A DNA stretch of 64,000 bases from Stenotrophomonas lacuserhaii. Its GTDB lineage: Bacteria; Pseudomonadota; Gammaproteobacteria; Xanthomonadales; Xanthomonadaceae. The stretch is from positions 41,616-105,615 of the forward strand of contig NZ_JACSQS010000008.1 of assembly GCF_014836545.1 (NCBI RefSeq), written 5' to 3'. This document shows positions 54,986-63,262 of the stretch, in pieces. Below the pieces are notes generated by a model. That model saw only the letters and a program-made list of their open reading frames with translations, was not told the origin of the DNA and did not search any database. The translations under genes and the position numbers were made by a program. Position 1 is the stretch's first letter. Every line of letters starts with the position of its first letter.

Positions 54986-55451
54986 CGGTCACCTTCTCCA
55001 ACCAGTTCACGTTCTGACCCTCGCGCACGCCGGTCACGGCAAGGTGCGTCATAGCGGTACCGGGGGCAGCTCCATGCCAGTGCTTCACCCTTGGCGGGCA
55101 CCACACCACATCCCCGGGACGAACGACCTGAAGGGGCTTACCCCACTCCTGCACGCGCCCAACGCCAGAGGTGACCACCAGACGCTGGCCCGCGGGGTGG
55201 GTGTGCCACGCTGATCGTGCACCCGGCTCAAACGTCACCAGCCCGCCGGAGGCGGAGATACCAGCGTCCGCGGGCCAGAGCGGGTCGATGCGAACGCTGC
55301 CGGTGAAGTACTCCGCAGGACCCTTCATCGAAGCCTGATTCCCGGCAGCGGTGATCTGCTCGGGCGCCGCAGCTTGAGCCTCATGGGGAACGCCGAGCAG
55401 CGCCCAGACAGAGAGGGCCATGAGCCCGCGAAACGCGGATCGAACCAACAT
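54963..55451 (-). CDS. Exported cupin protein
   Basis: 162 residues with a signal peptide (LMALSVWALLGVPHEAQAA). Cupin metal motifs SAWHTHPAGQ and PPRVKHWHGA. Sister of the next gene upstream and of the cupin at 16199. It overlaps the CMD gene. Such cupin and CMD pairs occur together in many proteobacteria. Periplasmic, substrate unknown. Confidence 0.88.
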   Translation of the reverse strand: MLVRSAFRGLMALSVWALLGVPHEAQAAAPEQITAAGNQASMKGPAEYFTGSVRIDPLWPADAGISASGGLVTFEPGARSAWHTHPAGQRLVVTSGVGRVQEWGKPLQVVRPGDVVWCPPRVKHWHGAAPGTAMTHLAVTGVREGQNVNWLEKVTDAQYQGD

Positions 55452-55452
55452 G

Positions 55453-55893
55453 TCAGGCGCCTCCCTCAGAGCGGGCCGGTGCGTCAGCTGCGGCAGGTCC
55501 GGCCAGGTACTGCGCTTCGGTCACATGCTCCAGCCAGTCAACGTTCCTGCCATCCAACGCCTCCTGGACTGCGATATGCGTCATGGCGGTGGTGGGCGAT
55601 GCACCGTGCCAGTGTTTGTGACCCGGCCGGCACCGGATCACGTCACCCGCGCGGATCTCCACGATCGGCCCGCCTTCGCACTGTGTCCAACCGAAGCCGG
55701 CAGTAACGATAAGCGTCTGCCCCAACGGATGGGTGTGCCACGCAGTGCGCGCGCCCGGCTCGAAGGTGACCGCGGCGCAGGATACCCTCGATGGCGCAGG
55801 GGCAGCATTGAGCGGGTCGATGCGGACGGTGCCGGTAAACCAGTCCGCCGATCCCTTGATGGATGCCTGCGTACCAACGCGTTTGATTTCCAT
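55453..55893 (-). CDS. Cupin protein, cytoplasmic
   Basis: 146 residues from an ATG at 55893 behind GAGGTGA. No signal peptide. Motifs [10 protein letters not shown] and [10 protein letters not shown]. It lies 1 bp from the next cupin, so the two are tandem copies. Both are closer to the cupin at 16199 than to other proteins here. Ends with [10 protein letters not shown]. Confidence 0.88.
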   Translation of the reverse strand: MEIKRVGTQASIKGSADWFTGTVRIDPLNAAPAPSRVSCAAVTFEPGARTAWHTHPLGQTLIVTAGFGWTQCEGGPIVEIRAGDVIRCRPGHKHWHGASPTTAMTHIAVQEALDGRNVDWLEHVTEAQYLAGPAAADAPARSEGGA

Positions 55894-55935
55894 GTGGCTC
55901 ACCTCGTTGTGGTTTATAAGGGATGCGGCCAACCG

Positions 55936-56421
55936 CTAGTCGGACTCGATGCGCGCCTCAACGGGGCCTTCCGTGCGAAGGGTCTGCAGTCCTCCTTCTA
56001 TGCGACCCAGCCGGATCAGACCCTTCGAGTATCCAAAGGGCTTGTGGAAAATGGCCAGGTTTCCCCACGGCGCATAGAAGGCGATATCGCCTGCCACCGG
56101 CGTGATTCCCTCCGGCTCGCCCGCCACGCTGAGACGGCGGGGAAGCTGCGCGATCTTCTCAGTCGCGGCGTAGTCCTCAAGCTGCAGCGTCAGGGGCAAC
56201 TGGGCCGCGAATTCGCGTCCGGGGATACTGTCTTCCAGGGTGGCCGACAGCGTCTGATCATTGATGATCAGTCGAATCTTCATGGAATGGACCTCCGGAT
56301 TGGACCGTACTTTCATGGGCACGATGGGTTGATGATTGTGCTCGGCAGAGCATGCCGACACCGCTCCGAATGCAAGAGAAAGGCACAGCAGCGGCTCTGC
56401 GGTCGACGACATTCGCCCCAT
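55936..56421 (-). CDS. Cyclophilin-like domain lipoprotein
   Basis: 161 residues from the ATG at 56421, which overlaps the MFS stop as TGATG. Lipoprotein signal ends in AVSAC. The cyclophilin-like domain begins MKIRLIINDQTLSATLED and has DIAFYAPWGNLAIFHK and RLGRIEGGLQ, as in the small Cyclophil_like family. These usually lack isomerase activity. A shorter start at the MKIRL residue would give a cytoplasmic protein; the coupling favours the longer form. Confidence 0.85.
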   Translation of the reverse strand: MGRMSSTAEPLLCLSLAFGAVSACSAEHNHQPIVPMKVRSNPEVHSMKIRLIINDQTLSATLEDSIPGREFAAQLPLTLQLEDYAATEKIAQLPRRLSVAGEPEGITPVAGDIAFYAPWGNLAIFHKPFGYSKGLIRLGRIEGGLQTLRTEGPVEARIESD

Positions 56422-57629
56422 CAGCCCCGACCCTCCGCGGCGACCGCCGGCCCCGACGGGGCCGCAGCGCCGGCCGCCGTGACATAGGCGAGCAGTGCGG
56501 CAATCAGCAGCAGGCCTGCACTGGCCAGGAACGTACTGGCAAAGCCGACGCTGTCTAACAGCAGTCCGCCGACGGTCGAGCCGAGTGCGATGGAGCACTG
56601 CACCACCGCCACCATCAGCCCGCCGCCGGCCTCGGCGTTGTCAGTGAAAGTGCGGGCCAGCCAGCTCCACCAGCCCACTGGCGCGGCCGTTGCCAGCAGG
56701 CCCCATGCCGAGAGCAGCGCGGCGGTCGGCCAAAGGTGGGGCCCCAATGCAACCAAGGCCACGGCAATGAGCGCCATCAAGGCTGGAATGATCACAAGCG
56801 TTCGGTAAAGCCCACGCCTGATGAACGCGCCAATGACGAGCGTGCCCACGAAGCCGCTTACGCCGATGGCCAGCAGCACCAGGGGTACAGCGGACGTTCC
56901 CGCACTGGTCACCCTTTCCAGGAACGGCCGCACGTAGGTGAACAACGCAAATTGCCCCATGAAGAAGGCACCGCAGGCAAGCATGCCAATTGCCACCAAA
57001 CGCCGCCGGAACAGCGCGACCAGCCCGCCTTGCGACTGCGCGCTCTCCGCAGGCATGGAGGGCAGACAAAGCCACTGCCATGCGAGGGCTATGGCAGCCA
57101 CCGGCAAAAGGCACAGGAACGCACCGCGCCAGCCGATCATGCCGCCCAAGTAGCTGCCTAATGGCGCCGCAACGACCGTTGCAAGCGCGTTGCCGCTGTT
57201 GAATATCGCCAAGGCTCGCGGGACTTTTGCAGCAGGCACCAGCCGCATGGCCGTTGCGGCAGACAGTGACCAGAACCCACCGATCACCACGCCAATCAGC
57301 GCGCGCCCTGTCATGTAGACCGGATAGTTGGGAGCCAAGGCCACCACCACACCCGACACCGCCATCAACGCGGTGAGGATCAGCAGCAACGTTCGTCGGT
57401 CCATGTTGCCTGCCAACCGGGAGATTGACAGGCTGGTCAGCACCGCAAAGGCGCCTGAAATGGCAATGCCGTACCCGGCAAGACCTTCGGTCACGCCCAG
57501 ATCTTCCGCCAGGGGAGTAAGCAGGCTCACCGGCATGAATTCAGAGGCGATCAACGCGAAGACGCACAGCGTCATCGCGAGCACGCCGCCCCAATTGGCG
57601 CGACCTGCAGTGGCGTCGTTGCGGCTCAT
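56421..57629 (-). CDS. MFS transporter
   Basis: 402 residues, 12 hydrophobic segments. N-terminal TLCVFALIASEFMPVSLLTPL and later GRALIGVVIGGFWSLSAATAM are typical of the YdhP/AraJ/NepI type drug or sugar exporters. It overlaps the alpha/beta hydrolase upstream by ATGA. Within this operon it could export the compound that the enzymes handle. Confidence 0.92.
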   Translation of the reverse strand: MSRNDATAGRANWGGVLAMTLCVFALIASEFMPVSLLTPLAEDLGVTEGLAGYGIAISGAFAVLTSLSISRLAGNMDRRTLLLILTALMAVSGVVVALAPNYPVYMTGRALIGVVIGGFWSLSAATAMRLVPAAKVPRALAIFNSGNALATVVAAPLGSYLGGMIGWRGAFLCLLPVAAIALAWQWLCLPSMPAESAQSQGGLVALFRRRLVAIGMLACGAFFMGQFALFTYVRPFLERVTSAGTSAVPLVLLAIGVSGFVGTLVIGAFIRRGLYRTLVIIPALMALIAVALVALGPHLWPTAALLSAWGLLATAAPVGWWSWLARTFTDNAEAGGGLMVAVVQCSIALGSTVGGLLLDSVGFASTFLASAGLLLIAALLAYVTAAGAAAPSGPAVAAEGRG

Positions 57630-58684
57630 TTCGAGGCAAGACCGCGCTGGAAGAACCTCGTCAGTTTTTCCAAGGGAATCAGGTTGGTACGGTCATACAG
57701 GTCCACGTGCCCCGCACCTTTCACCCAGTAGAGCTCCTTCGGCTGGCCCGCCCTTTGGTAGGCGTCTTCGCTGAACTCGCGGGAATGCGCGGCGTCGCCG
57801 GAGACGAACAGCATCGGCCGGGGCGAGATGGTCTGGATGTCATTGAAGGGATAGAAGTTCATGAATTTGACCAGGCTGCTGAAGAGCGGCTGGGTCGTCA
57901 GCTCCGCCGTATCGCCCTTGGGCGTGTAGGCGCCGCGCGGGGTGCGGTAAAAGTCGAAGAACTCGCGTTGGATGGCAGGGGTGTCAGCATCGAGCTTGTT
58001 CACTGTGCCTGGCACGTACACAGCTGCCCCGCCCTTGAACTCGGCCAGGCGCTGATCGGTTGCGGACTGGATCACCGCCTTGCGCTGTTCCAGCGATTGC
58101 CCGTTGTTCAGCCCCTGCCGTGCAGCCGCTCCCATGTCGTACATGCTCACCGTGGCAATGGCCTTGATGCGCGGGTCGATCTTGGCCGCGCTGATCACAA
58201 AGCTGCCGCTACCGCAGATACCCAGGCCGCCGATCCGATCCGGGTCCACGAAGGACTGCGTGCTCAGGAAGTCCACGGCCGCACTGATGTCGTCCGAATA
58301 GATTTCCGGAGCAACCAGGTGCCGCGGAGCACCGCCGCTTTCTCCCCAGAAGGAAAGATCGATCGCCAGCGTAACGAAGCCCTGCTCGGCCAGCTTCTGC
58401 GCGTAGAGTTGCGAGCTCTGTTCCTTCACCGCGCCCATCGGGTGGCCGACCACCACGGCGGGGGCGCGGCTGCCGCCAGGCAGGCCCTGAGGGCGGTACA
58501 TCGTGCCTACCACTTCCATCTGGTACTGGTTGCGGAAACTGACGCGCTCACCGGTGACCGTGGGGCTACGGTAGAAGTTATCCGCCCCGGCGGGACGGGT
58601 TGGCAGCGGCGCGACAGCGGCCAACGTGGAAAGCGGGAGGAGGTGGCTGGCAAGCAGCGCCAGCAGCAACGTGGTGGGTTTCAT
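57626..58684 (-). CDS. Exported alpha/beta hydrolase (YcjY/DLH-like)
   Basis: 352 residues with a signal peptide (LLLALLASHLLPLSTLAA). VVGHPMGAVKEQSS is the oxyanion region. The nucleophile elbow is GLGICGSGS, with Cys where most hydrolases have Ser, as in dienelactone-hydrolase-like proteins; then FVSGDAAHS and GAGHVDLYD with the histidine. First gene of the operon and closest to the divergent LysR. Periplasmic; substrate unknown. Confidence 0.88.
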   Translation of the reverse strand: MKPTTLLLALLASHLLPLSTLAAVAPLPTRPAGADNFYRSPTVTGERVSFRNQYQMEVVGTMYRPQGLPGGSRAPAVVVGHPMGAVKEQSSQLYAQKLAEQGFVTLAIDLSFWGESGGAPRHLVAPEIYSDDISAAVDFLSTQSFVDPDRIGGLGICGSGSFVISAAKIDPRIKAIATVSMYDMGAAARQGLNNGQSLEQRKAVIQSATDQRLAEFKGGAAVYVPGTVNKLDADTPAIQREFFDFYRTPRGAYTPKGDTAELTTQPLFSSLVKFMNFYPFNDIQTISPRPMLFVSGDAAHSREFSEDAYQRAGQPKELYWVKGAGHVDLYDRTNLIPLEKLTRFFQRGLASK

Positions 58685-58766
58685 GCGCGTGCGGCCTCGG
58701 TGGGGACTCAGGTCGCCAAGATAGGCCCCGGCCGCTACTGCGATAAGCCGGCTGAAAGTTGATGCA

Positions 58767-58790
58767 TTGATGAGTTGAGCTCACAATTGC
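58767..58790. promoter_or_regulatory. Possible LysR operator
   Basis: In the 109-bp gap between hydrolase and LysR genes, TGAGCTCA (58776-58783) is a perfect palindrome inside a TTG...CAA context. It lies 10 bp before the LysR ATG, where autorepression would act. Assignment is inferred. Confidence 0.35.
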
Positions 58791-58793
58791 CCC

Positions 58794-59687
58794 ATGAGCG
58801 CCGTGAAGACCAATGACCTCCAAGCCTTTTTGGTGGTGGCACAGGAGCAGAGCTTCACCAAAGCGGCGGTTCGCCTTGGGGTGACGCCCTCTGCGCTCAG
58901 CCATTCGATGCGGTTGCTGGAAGAGCGCCTGGGCATCCGCCTGCTGGCGCGGACCACCCGCAACGTCTCCCCTACCGAGGCGGGCGAGCGCCTGATGCGC
59001 TCCATCGCACCGCACTTCGAGGCCATCGGTGCCAGCGTGGAGGCACTGGGAGACCTGCGCGACCGTCCGGCTGGAACCCTGCGGATCTCCTGCACGGACG
59101 ATTCCATGGAGACCATCATCCGCCCACGGCTTGCCGGATTCCTGGCCGAGTACCCGGATATAACGCTTGAGTTCTACGTGGATTACGGCTTTACCAACGT
59201 GGTGGAGCAGCGCTTCGACGCCGGCATCCGGCTGGGCGAGGCGCTCAGCAAGGACATGATCGCGGTCAGGGTTGGCCCCGATTGGCGCTTGGTCGTGGTG
59301 GGATCGCCCGATTACTTCGAGAAGCATCCCAAGCCCAGGAAGCCGGCCGACATCACCCGACACCGCTGCGTGCACATCCGGCATCGCCCAAACGGCGCCA
59401 TCTATGCCTGGGAGTTCGAAGAAAAGGGCAAGGAATTCACCGTACGTGGCGACGGACCGTTGGTCTTCAACAGCATGACCCACGTAATCAATGCCGCACT
59501 GGATGGACTGGGCTTGGCCTATGCGCCGGAACCGATGGTAGCCGAGCACATTGCACAGGGCAGGTTGGTGGCTGTGCTGGACAAGTGGTGCGTCCCCTTC
59601 CCCGGCTACCACCTTTACTACCCTAACCGCCGGCAGCCGTCGCCCGCGTTCACGGCACTGGTAGCTTGGCTGAAGCTGGATGTGTGA
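58794..59687 (+). CDS. LysR-family transcriptional regulator of the detox operon
   Basis: 297 residues. Winged helix LQAFLVVAQEQSFTKAAVRL with VTPSALSHSMRLLEE, then RFDAGIRLGEALSKDM in the effector domain. Divergent from the seven-gene operon at 53770-58684 and the obvious candidate to control it. Same subfamily as the regulators at 16797 and 42333. Inducer unknown. Confidence 0.93.
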   Translation: MSAVKTNDLQAFLVVAQEQSFTKAAVRLGVTPSALSHSMRLLEERLGIRLLARTTRNVSPTEAGERLMRSIAPHFEAIGASVEALGDLRDRPAGTLRISCTDDSMETIIRPRLAGFLAEYPDITLEFYVDYGFTNVVEQRFDAGIRLGEALSKDMIAVRVGPDWRLVVVGSPDYFEKHPKPRKPADITRHRCVHIRHRPNGAIYAWEFEEKGKEFTVRGDGPLVFNSMTHVINAALDGLGLAYAPEPMVAEHIAQGRLVAVLDKWCVPFPGYHLYYPNRRQPSPAFTALVAWLKLDV

Positions 59688-59805
59688 TGTGCAGGTCGAT
59701 GCGGGGTGCGGCCTTGGTACCCTCTTGCGGGCGCGCAGCATCGCCAATGACGTCGACGAAATCGATGTCAATCATCAACCAGAGTCCGGGGATGGCGAAT
59801 AACGC

Positions 59806-59834
59806 AAAAAAGCCCCCGTTTCCGGAGGCTTTTT
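59806..59834 (-). terminator. Terminator after tRNA-Val
   Basis: Arms AAAAAGCC (59807-59814) and GGCTTTTT (59827-59834), with further CCG/CGG pairing, and a T-run on the minus strand. It lies just beyond the tRNA 3' end. Confidence 0.88.
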
Positions 59835-59845
59835 CAACCTGATCA

Positions 59846-59920
59846 TGGTGGGCGGTACAAGGTTCGAACTTGTGACCCTTGCCGTGTGAAGGCAATGCTC
59901 TACCGCTGAGCTAACCGCCC
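59846..59920 (-). tRNA. tRNA-Val (anticodon CAC)
   Basis: 75 nt with encoded CCA. Acceptor GGGCGGT pairs with ACCGCCC, the D arm is GCTCAGCGGTAGAGC, the anticodon stem TTGCC/GGCAA holds loop TTCACAC (anticodon CAC, position 34-36), and the T arm includes GGTTCGAAC as its complement. A terminator follows. The anticodon reads GUG codons. Confidence 0.96.
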
Positions 59921-59985
59921 GATGCTGCTGAGCCGCTCATTATAGGGGCTTTCCCGAGAGCGTCAATACTTTTCAGATCACTTCT

Positions 59986-60339
59986 TCACATCGTCTGGGT
60001 CGGCTTTTCCGACGTGGTCAGGCCGGCCAGCAGCGTCTCGATCTTGTGCCGTACCGCCTCGCCTTCCTGCCCATCCGCCAGCTGCACGCCGATGCCCGAG
60101 GGCCGGTTGCCCTGCGCGCCGGCCGGGGTCACCCAGATCACCTTGCCGGCAACCGGCAGGCGCTCGCTGGAATCGGGCAGGGTCAGCAGCAGGAACACCT
60201 CGTCGCCGAGGAAATAGCGCTTCGGCGTGGGCACGAACACCCCGCCATTCTTCACGAACGGCATGTAGGCGCCATAAAGCGCGGCCTTGTCCTTTACGGC
60301 AAGGGACAGGATGCCCTGTCGGGCGTTGGTGGCGCTCAT
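59986..60339 (-). CDS. pilZ: PilZ-domain protein (type IV pilus assembly)
   Basis: 117 residues. Start ATG overlaps the holB stop by ATGA. The short PilZ fold is seen (GGVFVPTPKRYFLGDEVFLLL, GKVIWVTP, GIGVQL). Like the PilZ of Pseudomonas and Xanthomonas, it lacks the N-terminal RxxxR motif that binds cyclic di-GMP, so it acts through protein contacts in pilus assembly. The holB-pilZ order is conserved in this group. Confidence 0.93.
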   Translation of the reverse strand: MSATNARQGILSLAVKDKAALYGAYMPFVKNGGVFVPTPKRYFLGDEVFLLLTLPDSSERLPVAGKVIWVTPAGAQGNRPSGIGVQLADGQEGEAVRHKIETLLAGLTTSEKPTQTM

Positions 60340-61307
60340 CGATTACCCCTTGGGTGCTGCCGTTCGTTGACCTTGTTCCAGGCCAGCAACAGTTCTACCA
60401 CGGCCAGATCCGCGCGCACGGTGGTGCGCAGCAGGTCGCGGGTCCGGTTGGCAGCGTCGAACCAGGCTGCCAGCTTGTTCAAACGTTCCGGCGCGGTCAA
60501 GCCATCGCTGCTGGCCATCGCCAGTGCCAGGTCGGCGGCAAAGCGCAGCCGCAGCGCGGCGTCTTCATCGCCGGTCCATTTCTGTGCCAGCGCCACTGCG
60601 CCGGTGCGCCCCGCAGCCAGCGATTCCAGGTCCTTGGTGACCTCGCGGCGCAGCTCCAGGCCTTCTTCGCGCAGCCAGGAATCGGCCAGCCCGGGATGGC
60701 CGCGCGCGGCGTCCAGCGCCTCCATTGCATCGTCCTCGCGGTGGCCCTGATGTTGCAGCCACGCCAGCGCTTCTTCGCGTGGCGGCAGCCTGAATTCCAG
60801 CCGCTGGCAGCGGCTGCGCACGGTCTGCGGCAGGCGCGCCGGGTCGCTGCTCACCAGCCACAGGTAGCGGCCGGGCTGCGGCTCTTCCAGCGTCTTCAGC
60901 AGCGCATTGCAGGCCGCGCGGTTGATCGCATCGGCCGGGTCCACGATCACCACCTGGGCGATGCCGTACTGCGGGGTCAGCGAGAGCTTCTGGCCGATCT
61001 CGCGCACCTGCTCGATGACGATCTCGGTGCGCAGCTTGTCGCCGCTCTTGTTCGGGATGAAGCTGATGATCTGCAGGTCCGGATGCGTGCCAGCCGCAAT
61101 CAGCTGGCGCGCGCGGTCGGCCTGCGGGCCACCGCCCTGAGTGAGCACGTGTTCGGCCAGGGCATCGGCCACGGCACGCTGGCCCAGCCCGGCCGGTCCG
61201 CAGATCAGCAGCCCATGGCCCAGCCGGCCCGCATCCAGCGCGGCAATCATCTGGTCATAGGCGCGCTGCTGCCACGGTGAAAATGCCGCCTTTCCGGTCG
61301 CGCTCAT
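60336..61307 (-). CDS. holB: DNA polymerase III subunit delta prime
   Basis: Clamp-loader subunit. 323 residues from the ATG at 61307, overlapping the tmk stop by ATGA. AAA+ fold: GPAGLGQR replaces the usual GKT, as expected for a delta prime that does not hydrolyse ATP. The usual zinc-binding cysteines near the loop are absent (TQGGGPQADRARQL). Later VIVDPADAINRAACNALLKTLEEP is the sensor region. A long frame upstream of 61307 is antisense-like and not used. Confidence 0.93.
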   Translation of the reverse strand: MSATGKAAFSPWQQRAYDQMIAALDAGRLGHGLLICGPAGLGQRAVADALAEHVLTQGGGPQADRARQLIAAGTHPDLQIISFIPNKSGDKLRTEIVIEQVREIGQKLSLTPQYGIAQVVIVDPADAINRAACNALLKTLEEPQPGRYLWLVSSDPARLPQTVRSRCQRLEFRLPPREEALAWLQHQGHREDDAMEALDAARGHPGLADSWLREEGLELRREVTKDLESLAAGRTGAVALAQKWTGDEDAALRLRFAADLALAMASSDGLTAPERLNKLAAWFDAANRTRDLLRTTVRADLAVVELLLAWNKVNERQHPRGNR

Positions 61308-61969
61308 GCGCCCTCCCCGTTCTGCAGGAACTGCTCCACGCAGGCCACCACATCGGCTGCTACGCGCTGTTGCACCTGACTGGCATCGACGAGCGCGAAG
61401 CGCTGCGGATCCTGCTGCGCACGTTCGCGGAATACTGCGCGCACGCGCTGGAAGAAATCGTCCTGTTCGCTCTCGATGCGGTCTGGCCACAGATCGCGGC
61501 CGTTGGCGCGCGCGCGGCCGGTTTCCACGTCCACGTCCAGCAGCAGGGTCAAGCCCGGCAGCAGGCCAACCACGCGGCGCTCCAGATCGGCAATCCACGC
61601 GGCGTCCAGCCCGCGCCCACCGCCCTGGTAGGCGTAACTGGAATCGGTGAAGCGATCGGTCAGCACGAAGGCGCCACGGCGCAGTGCCGGCTGGATCACC
61701 TGGCGCACGTGCTGGGCGCGTGCGGCGAACACCAGCAGCAGTTCGGCTTCGGCACTCAGCGGTTCGGCGGCGATCGCTTCATCAGGCTTCAGCACCAGCG
61801 CGCGGATGCGTTCGGCCAGCGGCGTGCCCCCCGGTTCGCGGGTCAGCACGACCTCGTGGCCATGCGCGCGCAGGCAGGCATGGATGGCATTGATGGCGGT
61901 GGTCTTGCCCGCGCCTTCGCCGCCTTCCAGGCTGATCAGGCGCGGGTGGCGCAGCAGCGCGGCACTCAT
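61304..61969 (-). CDS. tmk: Thymidylate kinase
   Basis: Phosphorylates dTMP to dTDP. 221 residues. P-loop GGEGAGKTT at about 16-24, TREPGGTP for the DRX-type region, and TDRFTDSSYAYQGGGRGLD for the dTMP and lid contacts. Starts where mltG ends (ATGA). Conserved operon mltG-tmk-holB. Confidence 0.95.
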   Translation of the reverse strand: MSAALLRHPRLISLEGGEGAGKTTAINAIHACLRAHGHEVVLTREPGGTPLAERIRALVLKPDEAIAAEPLSAEAELLLVFAARAQHVRQVIQPALRRGAFVLTDRFTDSSYAYQGGGRGLDAAWIADLERRVVGLLPGLTLLLDVDVETGRARANGRDLWPDRIESEQDDFFQRVRAVFRERAQQDPQRFALVDASQVQQRVAADVVACVEQFLQNGEGA

Positions 61970-63027
61970 TGCGCTTGGTTCTCCTTGATGCGGTTCTGGC
62001 GCAGCTGCTGCAGGTAACGCGCCACGGCGACGTTGTGCTCTGCATAGCTGGCCGAAAAAACGTGCGCGCCACTGCCATCGCCGACGGCGACGAAGTACAG
62101 CGCATCGCCAGCTGCGGGCTGCGCGGCGGCGTTCAACGCATCGCGGCTGGGCATGGCGATGGGCGTGGGGGTGAGCCCGGCGCGGGTATAGGTGTTGTAC
62201 GGCGTATCGGTGGTCAGGTGCACCCGGCGGATGTTGCCGTCGTAGGCCGGGCCGATGCCATAGATCACGGTCGGATCGGTCTGCAGGCGCATGCCCATCT
62301 TCAGGCGGCGCACGAACACGCCGGCAATCTGCGGGCGCTCGCTGGCCAGCGCGGTCTCTTTTTCGATGATGGAAGCGAGCGTCAGCAGTTCGTACGGCGA
62401 GTTGATCGGCAGGCCGTCGGCGCGCGAATCCCAGGCTTCGGCGAGGGCCTTTTCCATCGCCTCATGGGCGCGCTTGAGCACGTCCACGTCGGTGTCGCCA
62501 CGCTGGTAGACGTAGGTCTCCGGCAGGAAGCGGCCTTCGGGATGCTGGCCGCCGAAGCCGAGGCGCTGCATCAGCGCGGCGTCATCCAGTTCGTCGGTGG
62601 TGTGCACCAGCGGTTCGGCGCGCTTGAGTGCGGCGCGCACCTGGCGGATGTTCCAGCCTTCGATGAAGGTGACGCGGTGCTGCAGCACGCGGCCCTGGCG
62701 CATGCGCGTCAGCAGCTCGCGCGGGGTCAGCGTGGCATCCAGCGCGTACTCGCCGACCTTCAGCTTGCCGGCGGCATCCATCTGGCGGGCGAGCAGCTGC
62801 CATTGCGCGTCCTGGCCTTCGTCCACGCCGGCTTCGCGCAGCTTGCCGAGCACGGTGTTGAAGCCATCACCGCTGGCGATGACGATGCTCTCCTGGTCGG
62901 GACTCAGCGGGCGGTCAGCGAACTGGCCCTGTTGGTAGAAAAACCATGCGCCGGCGCCTACGGCGATTGCACCGAGCAGCACCAGGATGCTCACCACCAT
63001 CAGACATCCGCGCTTGGCTGCCGCCAT
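61966..63027 (-). CDS. mltG: Endolytic murein transglycosylase MltG
   Basis: Cuts nascent glycan strands and sets their length. 353 residues. One membrane anchor at about residues 9-30 (MVVSILVLLGAIAVGAGAWF), then the LysM-like region, then the YceG domain with catalytic Glu222 in ASIIEKET and PTVIYG. Starts behind GAGGTAA. First gene of a chain of four overlapping genes with tmk, holB and pilZ. Confidence 0.94.
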   Translation of the reverse strand: MAAAKRGCLMVVSILVLLGAIAVGAGAWFFYQQGQFADRPLSPDQESIVIASGDGFNTVLGKLREAGVDEGQDAQWQLLARQMDAAGKLKVGEYALDATLTPRELLTRMRQGRVLQHRVTFIEGWNIRQVRAALKRAEPLVHTTDELDDAALMQRLGFGGQHPEGRFLPETYVYQRGDTDVDVLKRAHEAMEKALAEAWDSRADGLPINSPYELLTLASIIEKETALASERPQIAGVFVRRLKMGMRLQTDPTVIYGIGPAYDGNIRRVHLTTDTPYNTYTRAGLTPTPIAMPSRDALNAAAQPAAGDALYFVAVGDGSGAHVFSASYAEHNVAVARYLQQLRQNRIKENQAQ

Positions 63028-63073
63028 GGATTACCTCGAAGAATTATTCAGGTGTGCAGGATACCGCGAACGT

Positions 63074-63250
63074 GTAGCGCCGAGCCGTGCTCGGCGGGCG
63101 CGGGGGTGGGGCGACGGCGACAGCGACAGCGACGGCGACAGCGTGACGACCAACGGTCGTCACCCACCAGGGCGAAGGCAAAGGCTGACGGCCGGCGGTC
63201 GCCACCCACCGGGGCAACAGCAGGCGCAGACGGCCAGCGGCCGTCACTAC
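63074..63250. repeat. Cluster of SMAG-type repeats and a hexamer array
   Basis: Between pabB and mltG: GTAG repeat with CGCCGAGC arms (63074-63097); five GCGAC(A/G) hexamers (63111-63140); GTGACGACC palindrome (63143-63163); degenerate TGACGGCC copy (63185-63203); and a GTAG repeat on the minus strand (63229-63250). Four elements of at least three subfamilies in under 200 bp. Confidence 0.85.
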
Positions 63251-63262
63251 CGCGGCGCGGGG

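Noticed and set aside
59806..59920. tRNA gene considered as an integration site for a mobile element
   Set aside because: No integrase, no direct repeat of the tRNA 3' end, and ordinary core genes on both sides.
63111..63140. GCGAC(A/G) hexamer array considered as a CRISPR
   Set aside because: Units are 6 bp with no spacers; this is a simple tandem repeat.
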